Assembly: GCA_015661185.1 (NCBI GenBank)
Contig: JACVXU010000016.1
Location: forward strand, 4,860 to 43,752
Source: Bacteroidota bacterium
GTDB lineage: Bacteria > Bacteroidota > Ignavibacteria > UBA10030
Reading direction: 5' to 3'
Length of the DNA: 38,893 nt
Part shown: in pieces, positions 9,650 to 18,588 of the stretch
Layout of the letters: each line of letters opens with the position of its first letter
Position numbering within the stretch: the stretch's first letter is position 1
Notes under the pieces: generated by a model
Seen by the model: the letters and a program-made list of their open reading frames with translations, nothing else
Told to the model about the DNA's origin: nothing
The model's database searches: none
Translations under genes and position numbers: made by a program

Positions 9650-9925
9650 CCCCGATGATTTGTGTCGGGGGTGGGTGCACGATGCCATAGGCCTGTGAAA
9701 TCCGCGAGAACCTATTAGTCGGTCACGCTTTCCTGAATCCCGCCCGTTTGCGGGATTCAATTGTTCAGGAAGGAAGGGGCCGGGACGTTTGAGAATTCTC
9801 TGTCGAGGTGACGGAACTGCCTACCCACCGATCAAGCACCAGAGGAGCTGGCGGGGTTGACGTGCCCCGACTAGGTCGGGGTAAACTGGACTCAGAAAGA
9901 CAGCTTGTCCCGTTTGACGGGATCT
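9650..9925. repeat. Cluster of CCCG-core palindromes
   Basis: CCCCGA..TCGGGG (9650-9670); TGAATCCCGC..GCGGGATTCA (9734-9759); CCCCGAC-TAG-GTCGGGG (9865-9881); TCCCGT-TTG-ACGGGA (9908-9922). Confidence 0.75.
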
Positions 9926-9965
9926 GGCTTACTCCTGGTGGGTAAGTTGATTGTTCGGTTTCCTC

Positions 9966-10214
9966 ATGTTCATCGTATACGTCTTGCGATCGTTGAAGGA
10001 CTTGAAGTTGTACATTGGAATGACGCAAGACCTCGCGTCGCGTGTGAAGAAACATAACGATGGAGGGGTGCCTTCGACACGATATCGCAGACCGCTCGAA
10101 TTGGTGTATCACGAACATTGTGCGACGCGAATTGAAGCGCGGCAGCGCGAAAAGTATCTGAAGAGCGGTCCCGGTCACGCATTCATCAAGAGCGTGATTT
10201 CGACGATGGCCTGA
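9966..10214 (+). CDS. Small GIY-YIG nuclease family protein
   Basis: MFIVYVLRSLKDLKLYIGMTQDLASRVKKHN...EARQREKYLKSG; VYV/YIG plus conserved R and E. ORF track starts at TTG 9951. Confidence 0.9.
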   Translation: MFIVYVLRSLKDLKLYIGMTQDLASRVKKHNDGGVPSTRYRRPLELVYHEHCATRIEARQREKYLKSGPGHAFIKSVISTMA

Positions 10215-10234
10215 ATTGAGATATATAGTCAATC

Positions 10235-10320
10235 GCCGAAGTGGCGGAACTGGTAGACGCGCTGGACTCAAAATCCAGTCTGGCTTACACCAGGTGGGGG
10301 TTCGAGTCCCCCCTTCGGCA
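10235..10320 (+). tRNA. tRNA-Leu (anticodon CAA)
   Basis: GCCGAAG/CTTCGGC acceptor stem, CTGGA-CTCAAAA-TCCAG anticodon arm, long variable arm, GGTTCGAGTCC-like T arm. Confidence 0.95.
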
Positions 10321-10401
10321 CACATTTCTTCAGGAGGATGTTGATGCACTAAGGATACGATTTGTTTGCACCCGCGTCTTGCAGTATCCTAGAGAACATC
10401 C

Positions 10402-13400
10402 TTGCAGCGAAAACTCCTCATACTCCTTCTAGTTGCATTGCCGTTCGCCCTTCGTGCGCAGCACGTCAGGCCCGCGTCGTCGATTTCATTCCGTCATTCC
10501 TCCGACATCAGGTTGGCGTCTTCGGACACAGCCTACTCCTTGCCTCATACGCTTGTTGTTCAAGGAAGCGAAGAGATTGTTCTGGATTCTCTCCGGCTCT
10601 TGCGCCGCGGATCTGATTACGAAATCCAATATTTCCGGGGCGTTGTCTCCTTCCGACGCGATCACCTGGCGATCATCCTCGCCGATTCATCGTTTCACTC
10701 GATCCGCGTGACATATGAAGTGCTGCCATATGCACTGAAGCGTGAGTACTCCCTGCGCCAGGTCACAACTTCGAGTGACTCGGCTGGTCGGCTGACCCGT
10801 AAGGTTGAATCATCATTGACCCGGTTCTCAATGGATGACATCTTCGGCTCAAGCCTTCAGAAAAGTGGCTCCTTATTTCGTGGACTCACACTGGGATCGA
10901 ATAGGGACCTCACGCTAAATTCTGGATTTCGAATGCAACTCGCCGGAAAGCTCTTGTCGGATCTAGACATTGTCGCAGCGCTAACCGACGAGAATGTCCC
11001 GATCCAGCCGGAGGGAACAACGCAGACGCTGCAGGAACTGGACAAGGTTTTCATACAGCTAAGGAGCCTGCGGTATGGTGCGACGCTGGGTGATTTTGTG
11101 TACAACCTCAGGGAGGAGGATGGCGGCGAGTTCGGCCAGCTCTCTCGCAAATTGCAGGGAGGCAATGCAACTGCAACGCTGCAAGACGTGTTGGGGCGCG
11201 GTAACTCCCTGGCGATAGGCATCACTGGTGGAACATCACGTGGGACATACACATCCAATCAAATCCAGGGAGTCGAGGGGAGCCAGGGACCTTACCGGCT
11301 AACGGGACGTGATGCAAGCAGGAGACCCGTCGTTATCGCAGGCACAGAGAGAGTTTACATCGACGGACAGTTGATGACACGTGGAGAGACAAACGACTAT
11401 ACGATCGACTATAGCACGGGCGAAGTCTTTTTCTCTGCGCGCAGGCTCATTACTCACGCTACCCGGATCACCGTGGATTTCGAGTACGCAGATCGTCAGT
11501 TCACGCGTAATCTCGTAGGCGCATCAGCCCGCGTAAGCGCTTTCGACAATCGCCTTCATCTCTTCACGTCTGTCACGCAAGAAGCAGATGATCCGGGTTC
11601 GCCAATCGATGTCGCCCTGGATGACAGCCTCCGTGCCCTTATCTCGGGGAGTGGCACCGAGAGGTACAAGGCTACTGTGAGTGGTCTTCTCTATGCAGGA
11701 CGCGATTCCATTACTCTGGCGGGGCGTGGACAGTACATTCTCAAAGACACGATCGTCAGTGGCAGGCATCGGCCTCTGCTTGTTTACTCTCCTGGGCATC
11801 CGCAGGCATACTATTCCGCAACGTTTTCCTTTGTCGACCAAATGCCAGCAGACTCGATTGGATACAACCGGTCGAACTTGGGCGGATATGTCGCAGCCGG
11901 ATTGGGGAAAGGGAGCTACCTCCCGATTCAATTCCTGCCTATTCCGGAGTTGCACAGAGTCATCAATGGACGGGCAACCTTCGCTCCACATTCCGACGTC
12001 ACGATATCCGGTGACTATGCCTTCAGTTCATACGATGAAAACCGTCTATCGAGTCTTGACGACGATGCGAATCAAGGTGGTGCGTACAATATCAGTGTGG
12101 AGTACCATCCAAAGGAGATCAGGATTGGAAATCTCATGCTGGGTGATCTGGACCTACGTGCATCTGACCGTTTCGTGGACCGCCGATTTGTTTCACTCGA
12201 TCGAGCCCGCGAAATTGAATTCGATAGAAACTGGAATATCAGCAAATTATCCGCGGGGGATGAAGAGATCCGACAAGCTGCGCTGATGTACAAACCGGTG
12301 AAGAGCATCTCAATGGCTGCGACCTACGGTTCGCTCGAACGAAAGGGGAGCATTCGCTCCAGCCGCTTGACGATGAATGCCTCTCTTTCAGACTCAGCGC
12401 TCCCGAACATGAGCCATCGATGGGAGTACATTCAAACCGAGGATCAGAGGAGCCTGAACAAATCAACCTGGACACGTCAACAAAGCACGATTTCTCATGA
12501 CGTGTGGAGATTGAAGCCCGGTCTACGGGTTGAAATGGAAGACCGACAGGATCGAAGTCCACTCACAGATTCTCTCCTAACGGGGAGCTTTCGGTATCTC
12601 GAAATTGCGCCGGGGCTTTCCCTCATCAACCTGGATCCCCTCCGGGCCACTGCGGAAATACAACTCAGAATGGAGGATAGTGCCTCGAGCGGAACGATGA
12701 CCCGCGCGTTCCGAGCAGTGACGCAGCTGTACGATCTTCAGCTCAAGGAGTGGAACTCCTTTTCCAGTTCGATCTCACTGGCTCTGAGACGCACCGACCT
12801 CTCGGCTGAGTTTCTCGACAAAGGCGGCTCTGCGTCCAACACAATACTTCTTCGGTCTCAGATGCGATATGTGCCGTGGCAGCGCGCGTTAGATGCCGAC
12901 GCTCTGTATGAGTTCTCGCGTGAGCGATCCGCCGCAATGAAACGTGTGTTTCTTCGCGTGTCAAGGGGGACAGGGAACTACACATACAAGGGAGATCTGA
13001 ATCAGAATGGGATTGGCGATGAGAACGAATTCGAACAAACCCGGTTCGATGGAGAGTATGTTGCGATGTATCTGCCGAGCGATCAACTTGTCCCCGTGGT
13101 TGATTTGAGGGCTGGCCTCCGTCTTCGGTTCACGCCAGCCAGACTCTTCTCTCAGCGACAGGGCTTCTTCGAAAAAACGCTCGCGGCAATCTCGACAGAA
13201 ACCGTGGCGCGGATCGAGGAAAAGAGCACGGAGCCCGAGGCGCGGCAAATCTACTTCCTTCACCTTTCCAAATTCCTGAATGACAGCACAACCATCACGG
13301 GAACCAACCTCTTTACCCAAGACCTACATGTCTTCGAAGCTGATCCATCTTTTTCGCTGAGATTTCGTTTCAATCAACGAAATGGCTTGCTTCGCCTTCT

Positions 13401-13941
13401 GGGTTACTCACGAGAAAGAGGAATTCGTCTGAGGACTCAGTTATTGAAAGAGATCGGTAACCAGACTGAATTCAAGAACAAGGTGGATCAACTGTTTTCG
13501 TCAATCGATTCTCCCCGCCGGCGGAATTTGGTTTCGAACGCGCTGAAGACGGAGTTCTCCTATCGGCCCTATCCGGAATGGGAAGTTGCATTTGGGACTG
13601 GCTTGTCGGAAGTCATCAATAGATTTGATGGAGGCGATGCGACTGCAGATCTAAACGATCAGTTTCTTCGGCTTACATATTCAATTCTTTCTCTGGGACA
13701 GTTGCGTGGCGAGGTTCAACGTGAAGAGGTTCAAATTGCCAAAGGCGCAAATGCTGGCGTACATGAGTTTCCGTTCGAGTTTACAAACGGTCAAGTCGTT
13801 GGCAAGACTCTCCTCTGGCGGCTTGCATTTGAATACAGGATTAGCCAATATATTCAGGTGAGTGTAAACTATGACGGCCGATCGGAGGGAGGGAGGCCAG
13901 CTGTCCATACCGCGAGGGCTGAAGCCCGGGCGTTCTTCTAG
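10402..13941 (+). CDS. Very large predicted outer-membrane beta-barrel/cell-surface protein
   Basis: 1179 aa from TTG; signal peptide MQRKLLILLLVALPFALRAQ; many alternating hydrophobic/polar strands; C-terminal Phe (ARAFF). Confidence 0.65.
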   Translation: MQRKLLILLLVALPFALRAQHVRPASSISFRHSSDIRLASSDTAYSLPHTLVVQGSEEIVLDSLRLLRRGSDYEIQYFRGVVSFRRDHLAIILADSSFHSIRVTYEVLPYALKREYSLRQVTTSSDSAGRLTRKVESSLTRFSMDDIFGSSLQKSGSLFRGLTLGSNRDLTLNSGFRMQLAGKLLSDLDIVAALTDENVPIQPEGTTQTLQELDKVFIQLRSLRYGATLGDFVYNLREEDGGEFGQLSRKLQGGNATATLQDVLGRGNSLAIGITGGTSRGTYTSNQIQGVEGSQGPYRLTGRDASRRPVVIAGTERVYIDGQLMTRGETNDYTIDYSTGEVFFSARRLITHATRITVDFEYADRQFTRNLVGASARVSAFDNRLHLFTSVTQEADDPGSPIDVALDDSLRALISGSGTERYKATVSGLLYAGRDSITLAGRGQYILKDTIVSGRHRPLLVYSPGHPQAYYSATFSFVDQMPADSIGYNRSNLGGYVAAGLGKGSYLPIQFLPIPELHRVINGRATFAPHSDVTISGDYAFSSYDENRLSSLDDDANQGGAYNISVEYHPKEIRIGNLMLGDLDLRASDRFVDRRFVSLDRAREIEFDRNWNISKLSAGDEEIRQAALMYKPVKSISMAATYGSLERKGSIRSSRLTMNASLSDSALPNMSHRWEYIQTEDQRSLNKSTWTRQQSTISHDVWRLKPGLRVEMEDRQDRSPLTDSLLTGSFRYLEIAPGLSLINLDPLRATAEIQLRMEDSASSGTMTRAFRAVTQLYDLQLKEWNSFSSSISLALRRTDLSAEFLDKGGSASNTILLRSQMRYVPWQRALDADALYEFSRERSAAMKRVFLRVSRGTGNYTYKGDLNQNGIGDENEFEQTRFDGEYVAMYLPSDQLVPVVDLRAGLRLRFTPARLFSQRQGFFEKTLAAISTETVARIEEKSTEPEARQIYFLHLSKFLNDSTTITGTNLFTQDLHVFEADPSFSLRFRFNQRNGLLRLLGYSRERGIRLRTQLLKEIGNQTEFKNKVDQLFSSIDSPRRRNLVSNALKTEFSYRPYPEWEVAFGTGLSEVINRFDGGDATADLNDQFLRLTYSILSLGQLRGEVQREEVQIAKGANAGVHEFPFEFTNGQVVGKTLLWRLAFEYRISQYIQVSVNYDGRSEGGRPAVHTARAEARAFF

Positions 13942-14137
13942 AAGGAGAGCGCCGCAGCAGCATCGTTTGCATTGAAGACAGTGTTTTAGAGACTACGATG
14001 GCCTTTACGACTGCGAAGTGCACTTGGGTCGACAGATGGTGATGAACGTTTGAGATCCGCCACGCCACGGTCTCGGTGAATGCAAGAATGATCATTGGTA
14101 CAAGGTCGTCCAGGCCGAAGCGTGCGTCTTCGCTGCC

Positions 14138-14166
14138 TTGCCTTTCGCCCCGAATTTGAATATACT
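14138..14166 (+). promoter_or_regulatory. Putative sigma-70-like promoter for the helicase: TTGCCT-17 bp-TATACT
   Basis: Hexamers at 14138-14143 and 14161-14166, about 54 bp before ATG. Confidence 0.5.
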
Positions 14167-14219
14167 CACTCCACTTTTCCCGTTCTCCTCAATTTGCTCA
14201 GCGATGATCATCCGAACAT

Positions 14220-16448
14220 ATGTCTTTCCTTAGAGATCTCAATCCTGTTCAACAAGACGCCGTCAAAGCTCTCAATGGACCGGTCATGATCATTGCCGGA
14301 GCCGGGAGTGGAAAAACGCGCGTGCTCACCTATCGGGTTGCATATCTTATCAGCTGTGGAGTCCCTCCATATCAGGTTCTTGCGCTGACGTTCACGAACA
14401 AAGCAGCAAATGAGATGAAGGAACGGATCGTCAGGCTTGTGGGGCAGAAAGCGTCCGATGTGTGGATGGGGACCTTCCACTCTATGTTTGCCCGAATCCT
14501 GCGAAAAGAGGCTCCGTTGCTCGGTTACGATCGTTCCTTCACGATCTATGACTCCGATGACTCTCATAGTGCAGTCCGACGATGCATGGAACGCATCGGA
14601 CTTTCTGCCCAGCAGATTACAGCTCAGGCGGTATGCTCTCGCATCAGCGGTGCGAAGAATCAACTTATTTCACCCATTGAATACGCGCAACTTGCTTCTG
14701 ATTTCCTTGACGAAAAGATCGGGCTCGTCTATGGCGAGTACGTGAAGCTTCTCCACCGAAGCAATGCAATGGATTTTGACGACCTGTTGGTGAAGCCGAT
14801 TGAGCTGTTTCAGAAACATCCTGATATTCTGCAGAAGTATCATCATCGTTTCAAGTTTCTCCTCGTGGATGAATTCCAGGATACCAATCGGGCCCAGTAC
14901 GAGGTCGTCAAGCAGCTTTCAAAGGAACACCAGAACATCTGTGTTGTCGGAGATGACGCCCAAAGCATCTATGCATTCCGGGGTGCCGATATCAGGAATA
15001 TCCTCGATTTTGCGAACGACTACCCGGCCAGCCAGACATTTCGGTTGGAGCAGAACTATCGCTCCACGAAGAACATCCTGACAATTGCAGATTGCCTCAT
15101 CAAATTCAACGTTGACCAGTTGAAGAAAGATCTCTGGACTGATAACCCAATGGGTGAGTCTGCGAAACTCCTCGACTGCTCTGATGATCGCGATGAAGGG
15201 CATCAGATCCTGTCAGCAATTCAAAATGAAGTTGCCGCAGAACAACGAGGCCTGAAAGATTTTGCCGTTTTGTACCGTACGAACGCACAATCCCGTTCGC
15301 TTGAAGATGTTTTTCGACGTAACGGTGTCCCATATATCATTGTCGGTGGCATTCGCTTCTACGAGCGAAAGGAGATAAAAGACGTTCTCGCGTATCTACG
15401 CGTGATTGTCAACCTGAAGGATGACGAGAGTCTGTTGAGAACCATCAACTACCCCGTACGGGGCATTGGCGATACCAGCATGGAAAAACTGCTGGAGTTC
15501 GCCAGGGAAAAAAATCTGACGGTTTTCGATGCGTGTGTTCGTGTCAACGAGGTCGGTAGCATTCAGGACCGGATCAAGAAAGCAATCCAACAGTTCTGCG
15601 TATTTGTCCAGAAGTACATTTCACTCCGTTCGAAGATGTCCATGAGCGAACTGACACGGTCAATGGTGGACGAACTTGAGATCCTGAAAAGCTACAAGGA
15701 GGAGGGGAGCGCGGAGTCAATGGGGCGATGGGAAAACGTACAGGAATTGCTCTCTGCGATTACGGAATTCGGTGATGAGCATCCCGACGGAACGCTCGAA
15801 GCATTCCTGGAGGAAGTTTCTCTTGTCTCAGACATAGACGCGTGGGATGTGTCACGAAACGCTGTCACCCTGATGACACTTCACGCTTCGAAAGGCCTGG
15901 AATTCCCTGTCGTTTTCATCTCTGGGGTTGAGGAGGGCCTCCTTCCGTTCTACACGAATTCGATTGAACGTCAGGCACTCGAGGAGGAACGCCGTCTGCT
16001 GTATGTAGGAATCACGCGGGCTCAGTCGAAGCTTTTTCTTTCAAAAGCCCAGATGCGATACAGGTTCGGCGAAGCAGCATTTGCATCGCCCTCCCGTTTT
16101 CTGTCTGAGATTGGAGAAGAGAAGCTGGAGGTCATTCAGACAAGGGGTCATCGCACATCATTCAGCGGATCAGCACCAACAAAGGGAATAACCCCGGCGC
16201 GGCGTGTGTCGGAGCAGAAGGTCCGGAAGGAAGAGCAGTTCTTTGCTGACGAGTCGCCGGATTATGAAGGTGAGAGTCAGGAGACGTTCGAAATCAAACA
16301 GGGGACGTACGTGCAGCACGAGATGTTCGGTCGCGGGAAGGTGGTACGGATCAATGGGAAGGGGGATGCGATGAAGGTAGTTGTCGATTTTGACGACTTC
16401 GGTGTGAAGAATTTGCTCGTGAAGTTTGCCCGGCTTCGGGCAAGCTAG
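14220..16448 (+). CDS. pcrA: UvrD/PcrA-type ATP-dependent DNA helicase
   Basis: AGAGSGKTRVLTYRVAYL Walker A, LLVDEFQDTNRAQYE, YRSTKNIL, TLHASKGLEFPVVFI; PcrA-like C-terminal beta domain. Confidence 0.93.
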   Translation: MSFLRDLNPVQQDAVKALNGPVMIIAGAGSGKTRVLTYRVAYLISCGVPPYQVLALTFTNKAANEMKERIVRLVGQKASDVWMGTFHSMFARILRKEAPLLGYDRSFTIYDSDDSHSAVRRCMERIGLSAQQITAQAVCSRISGAKNQLISPIEYAQLASDFLDEKIGLVYGEYVKLLHRSNAMDFDDLLVKPIELFQKHPDILQKYHHRFKFLLVDEFQDTNRAQYEVVKQLSKEHQNICVVGDDAQSIYAFRGADIRNILDFANDYPASQTFRLEQNYRSTKNILTIADCLIKFNVDQLKKDLWTDNPMGESAKLLDCSDDRDEGHQILSAIQNEVAAEQRGLKDFAVLYRTNAQSRSLEDVFRRNGVPYIIVGGIRFYERKEIKDVLAYLRVIVNLKDDESLLRTINYPVRGIGDTSMEKLLEFAREKNLTVFDACVRVNEVGSIQDRIKKAIQQFCVFVQKYISLRSKMSMSELTRSMVDELEILKSYKEEGSAESMGRWENVQELLSAITEFGDEHPDGTLEAFLEEVSLVSDIDAWDVSRNAVTLMTLHASKGLEFPVVFISGVEEGLLPFYTNSIERQALEEERRLLYVGITRAQSKLFLSKAQMRYRFGEAAFASPSRFLSEIGEEKLEVIQTRGHRTSFSGSAPTKGITPARRVSEQKVRKEEQFFADESPDYEGESQETFEIKQGTYVQHEMFGRGKVVRINGKGDAMKVVVDFDDFGVKNLLVKFARLRAS

Positions 16449-16883
16449 TCAGGTTTCCTCGGTCTTGGAGCTGACGACGACAATTTTGCCCCAGTAATTA
16501 GGATGGATGTAGTGCGTAATCAGAGAATTGAACTCTGGAATTGTTGTTGCAGGAACAATCACGAAAAGTATCGCCGGAGCTCCCGTGTGCTTGTCGAACT
16601 GGTCCAGGAACACGTTGTACTGCGTTAGAGCGTGCTCGGTCTCCAAATCTCCCCGCCCCGTTTTTGCCTCCCCCAGGATTGTACACTGGGTTGTCTCATC
16701 GAACGCGTAGATGTCGGGTGCTTTTTGCCGCTGGTCCCCATACCCGTCATTAGGGAGCTGTCGGGCGGGAGGAAGACCTGCCACTCCATCTGCTTCCAAA
16801 ACACGAAATCCTCGCTCTTTGAAAACTTCAACGAGTTCTTCGACGAGTGCGAGGTGCTTCTCCGGATCACTGCGGAATGACAT
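16449..16883 (-). CDS. Uncharacterized PD-(D/E)XK nuclease-like protein
   Basis: 144 aa with PDIYAFDETTQCTILGEAKTG (D...ExK pattern) typical of restriction-endonuclease-like folds. Confidence 0.65.
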   Translation of the reverse strand: MSFRSDPEKHLALVEELVEVFKERGFRVLEADGVAGLPPARQLPNDGYGDQRQKAPDIYAFDETTQCTILGEAKTGRGDLETEHALTQYNVFLDQFDKHTGAPAILFVIVPATTIPEFNSLITHYIHPNYWGKIVVVSSKTEET

Positions 16884-16914
16884 TGGGTTCAGGCGATCGT
16901 TTTGCTTTTACACG

Positions 16915-18051
16915 TCAGCGTGAAGCCGTTTCGGCTCCCGACAGAACCTTCAGGTAGTACTGCTCATACTGCGTAACAATCTTTGAAGCATCGAACTCGA
17001 GAGCTCGTTCGCGTGCAGCCTTTGCGAAGATCTGATGCTTGGAGGAGTTAGACAACAGGTCGATGGCATACTTGGCCATGCGTTCGATGTCACCGATCTC
17101 GGCGATATAGCCGGTCTGTCCATGAACCTGCAACTCGGGCAACCCTCCCACGCTGGAGGATATTACGGGCACGCCGCAAGCCATTGCCTCGAGTGCGGAG
17201 AGTCCGAAGCTTTCGGATTGACTCGGCATCAGGAAAAGGTCGGCCAGCGAAAGAATGTGGATGACATCAGTTTGCTTTCCGAGGAATTTTACGTGTTCAT
17301 GAATTCCAAGCTCTCTGCTGAGCAACTCGCACTGTGATCGCTCGGGTCCATCGCCAATAATGACAAGCCTGGCAGGGAGCTTCTTCAGGACCTCGTCGAA
17401 GATGCGAATGACATCGGGTACGCGCTTCACCGGCCGGAAATTTGAAGTATGGACGAGGATCTTTTCATTCGGCGACGCGAAGTGCTTGCGCACATCTTCC
17501 TCGGGATTGCGATAGTACTTCCTGGTGTCAACGAAGTTCGGGATGACTTCGATATCTTTGTCGATGCCGTAATTGGTAAGGGTTTTTTCCTTCAGGAAGC
17601 GTGAAACTGCGGTGACCCCGTCGCTCCGCTCGATGCTGAATTTCATCACGGGAAGGAAACTGGGCTCAAGACCGACCAGCGTAATGTCGGTTCCGTGGAG
17701 GGTGGTGATGACTTTGATGCGCTCCGACGCGAGCATTTCCTTCGCAAGGTAGGCGCTGGTTGCGTGCGGGATGGCATAGTGACAGTGGAAGAGGTCGAGG
17801 TTTTCGTATTTTGCAACCTCCACCATTTTGCTCGCAAGCGCAAGGGTGTAGAGTGGGAAATCGAAAAGGGGATAACTCGACATTTCGACTTCGTGGAAGA
17901 CGACATTGTCCATGAACCCCGTGAGGCGCATCGGAAGTGCATAGCTGATGAAGTGGACGGCGTGGCCGCGTTCAGCAAGCGCTTTGCCCAATTCTGTGGC
18001 GACCACACCACTGCCGCCATATGTCGGATAACACGTAATTCCAATATTCAT
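16915..18051 (-). CDS. bshA: N-acetyl-alpha-D-glucosaminyl L-malate synthase (GT4)
   Basis: MNIGITCYPTYGGSGVVATELGKALAERGHAVHFISY...; GT4 C-terminal E motif SESFGLSALEAMACGVPVI. Confidence 0.92.
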   Translation of the reverse strand: MNIGITCYPTYGGSGVVATELGKALAERGHAVHFISYALPMRLTGFMDNVVFHEVEMSSYPLFDFPLYTLALASKMVEVAKYENLDLFHCHYAIPHATSAYLAKEMLASERIKVITTLHGTDITLVGLEPSFLPVMKFSIERSDGVTAVSRFLKEKTLTNYGIDKDIEVIPNFVDTRKYYRNPEEDVRKHFASPNEKILVHTSNFRPVKRVPDVIRIFDEVLKKLPARLVIIGDGPERSQCELLSRELGIHEHVKFLGKQTDVIHILSLADLFLMPSQSESFGLSALEAMACGVPVISSSVGGLPELQVHGQTGYIAEIGDIERMAKYAIDLLSNSSKHQIFAKAARERALEFDASKIVTQYEQYYLKVLSGAETASR

Positions 18052-18487
18052 AGACTATTCCTCTCACCTCAAAGTTAGTGATCGATGAAGGAAGAAACAA
18101 GATGGATCAAGCGGCGGTGCGGTTCATGTCTGGTATGTTGAAATGATCATGCCGCAAGTAGCGCTGACTTAGCACAGAGAGCGTTGCAGCACCCTCAAGC
18201 AGCATAAGCCTTCCTGCGCGAATGTAGTCAGAGGCGCAGATCTGTGCTGAGCAAGTATGTCGAATCCTGCAGTGTTTTCTCAGTGGGCCGGTAAGCAGCT
18301 GATTATTGGCTGCGAAGGCGGGACATTGACGCATTACATGAGAACAGTGGCTGGTGCGTCTGTAGGACAAGCTACGACGGAGTCGGCATCAAAGGAATGG
18401 CTTTCTGGAACCATGACTTGAGTCGGAACGGTTTCGAGTCATTGTTTGTTCTATGAACTAAGGAGGCGCGTGGAACGCAGATTGTTC

Positions 18488-18517
18488 TTGACTTAAGAGG
18501 CCGGAAATCGTTATATT
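18488..18517 (+). promoter_or_regulatory. Putative suf operon promoter: TTGACT-18 bp-TATATT
   Basis: Hexamers at 18488-18493 and 18512-18517 upstream of the Rrf2 regulator. Confidence 0.6.
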
Positions 18518-18565
18518 TAAGAAAGGTATGTCGAGGGTTACTCCTTGATTTTTTTTGTTCCAATG

Positions 18566-18584
18566 TAGGACTTGATTGGTCGTA
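18566..18584. promoter_or_regulatory. Candidate regulator operator: imperfect palindrome TAGGAC-N7-GTCGTA
   Basis: 5/6 arm matches; lies 4 nt before the Rrf2 start codon. Confidence 0.4.
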
Positions 18585-18588
18585 TTTC

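Noticed and set aside
9505-9690. ORF MAQLVEQLTLNQWVPGSSPGGCTK
   Set aside because: Translation of the tRNA-Lys gene and its terminator; artefact
9620-9950. Known ncRNA (RNase P, tmRNA, SRP RNA, 6S RNA)
   Set aside because: Looked for GAGGAAAGTCC, tmRNA tRNA-like end and SRP GGAAG loop contexts; partial resemblance only, not enough to call
9765-10349. 194-aa minus-strand ORF across the palindrome/GIY-YIG/tRNA-Leu region
   Set aside because: Runs antisense through tRNA-Leu and the well-supported GIY-YIG ORF; composition not protein-like
10241-10432. ORF MAELVDALDSKSSLAYTRWGFESPLRHT
   Set aside because: Translation of the tRNA-Leu gene; artefact
13841-14095. Minus-strand 84-aa ORF at the end of the large surface protein gene
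   Set aside because: Overlaps the coding end and has no recognisable motif
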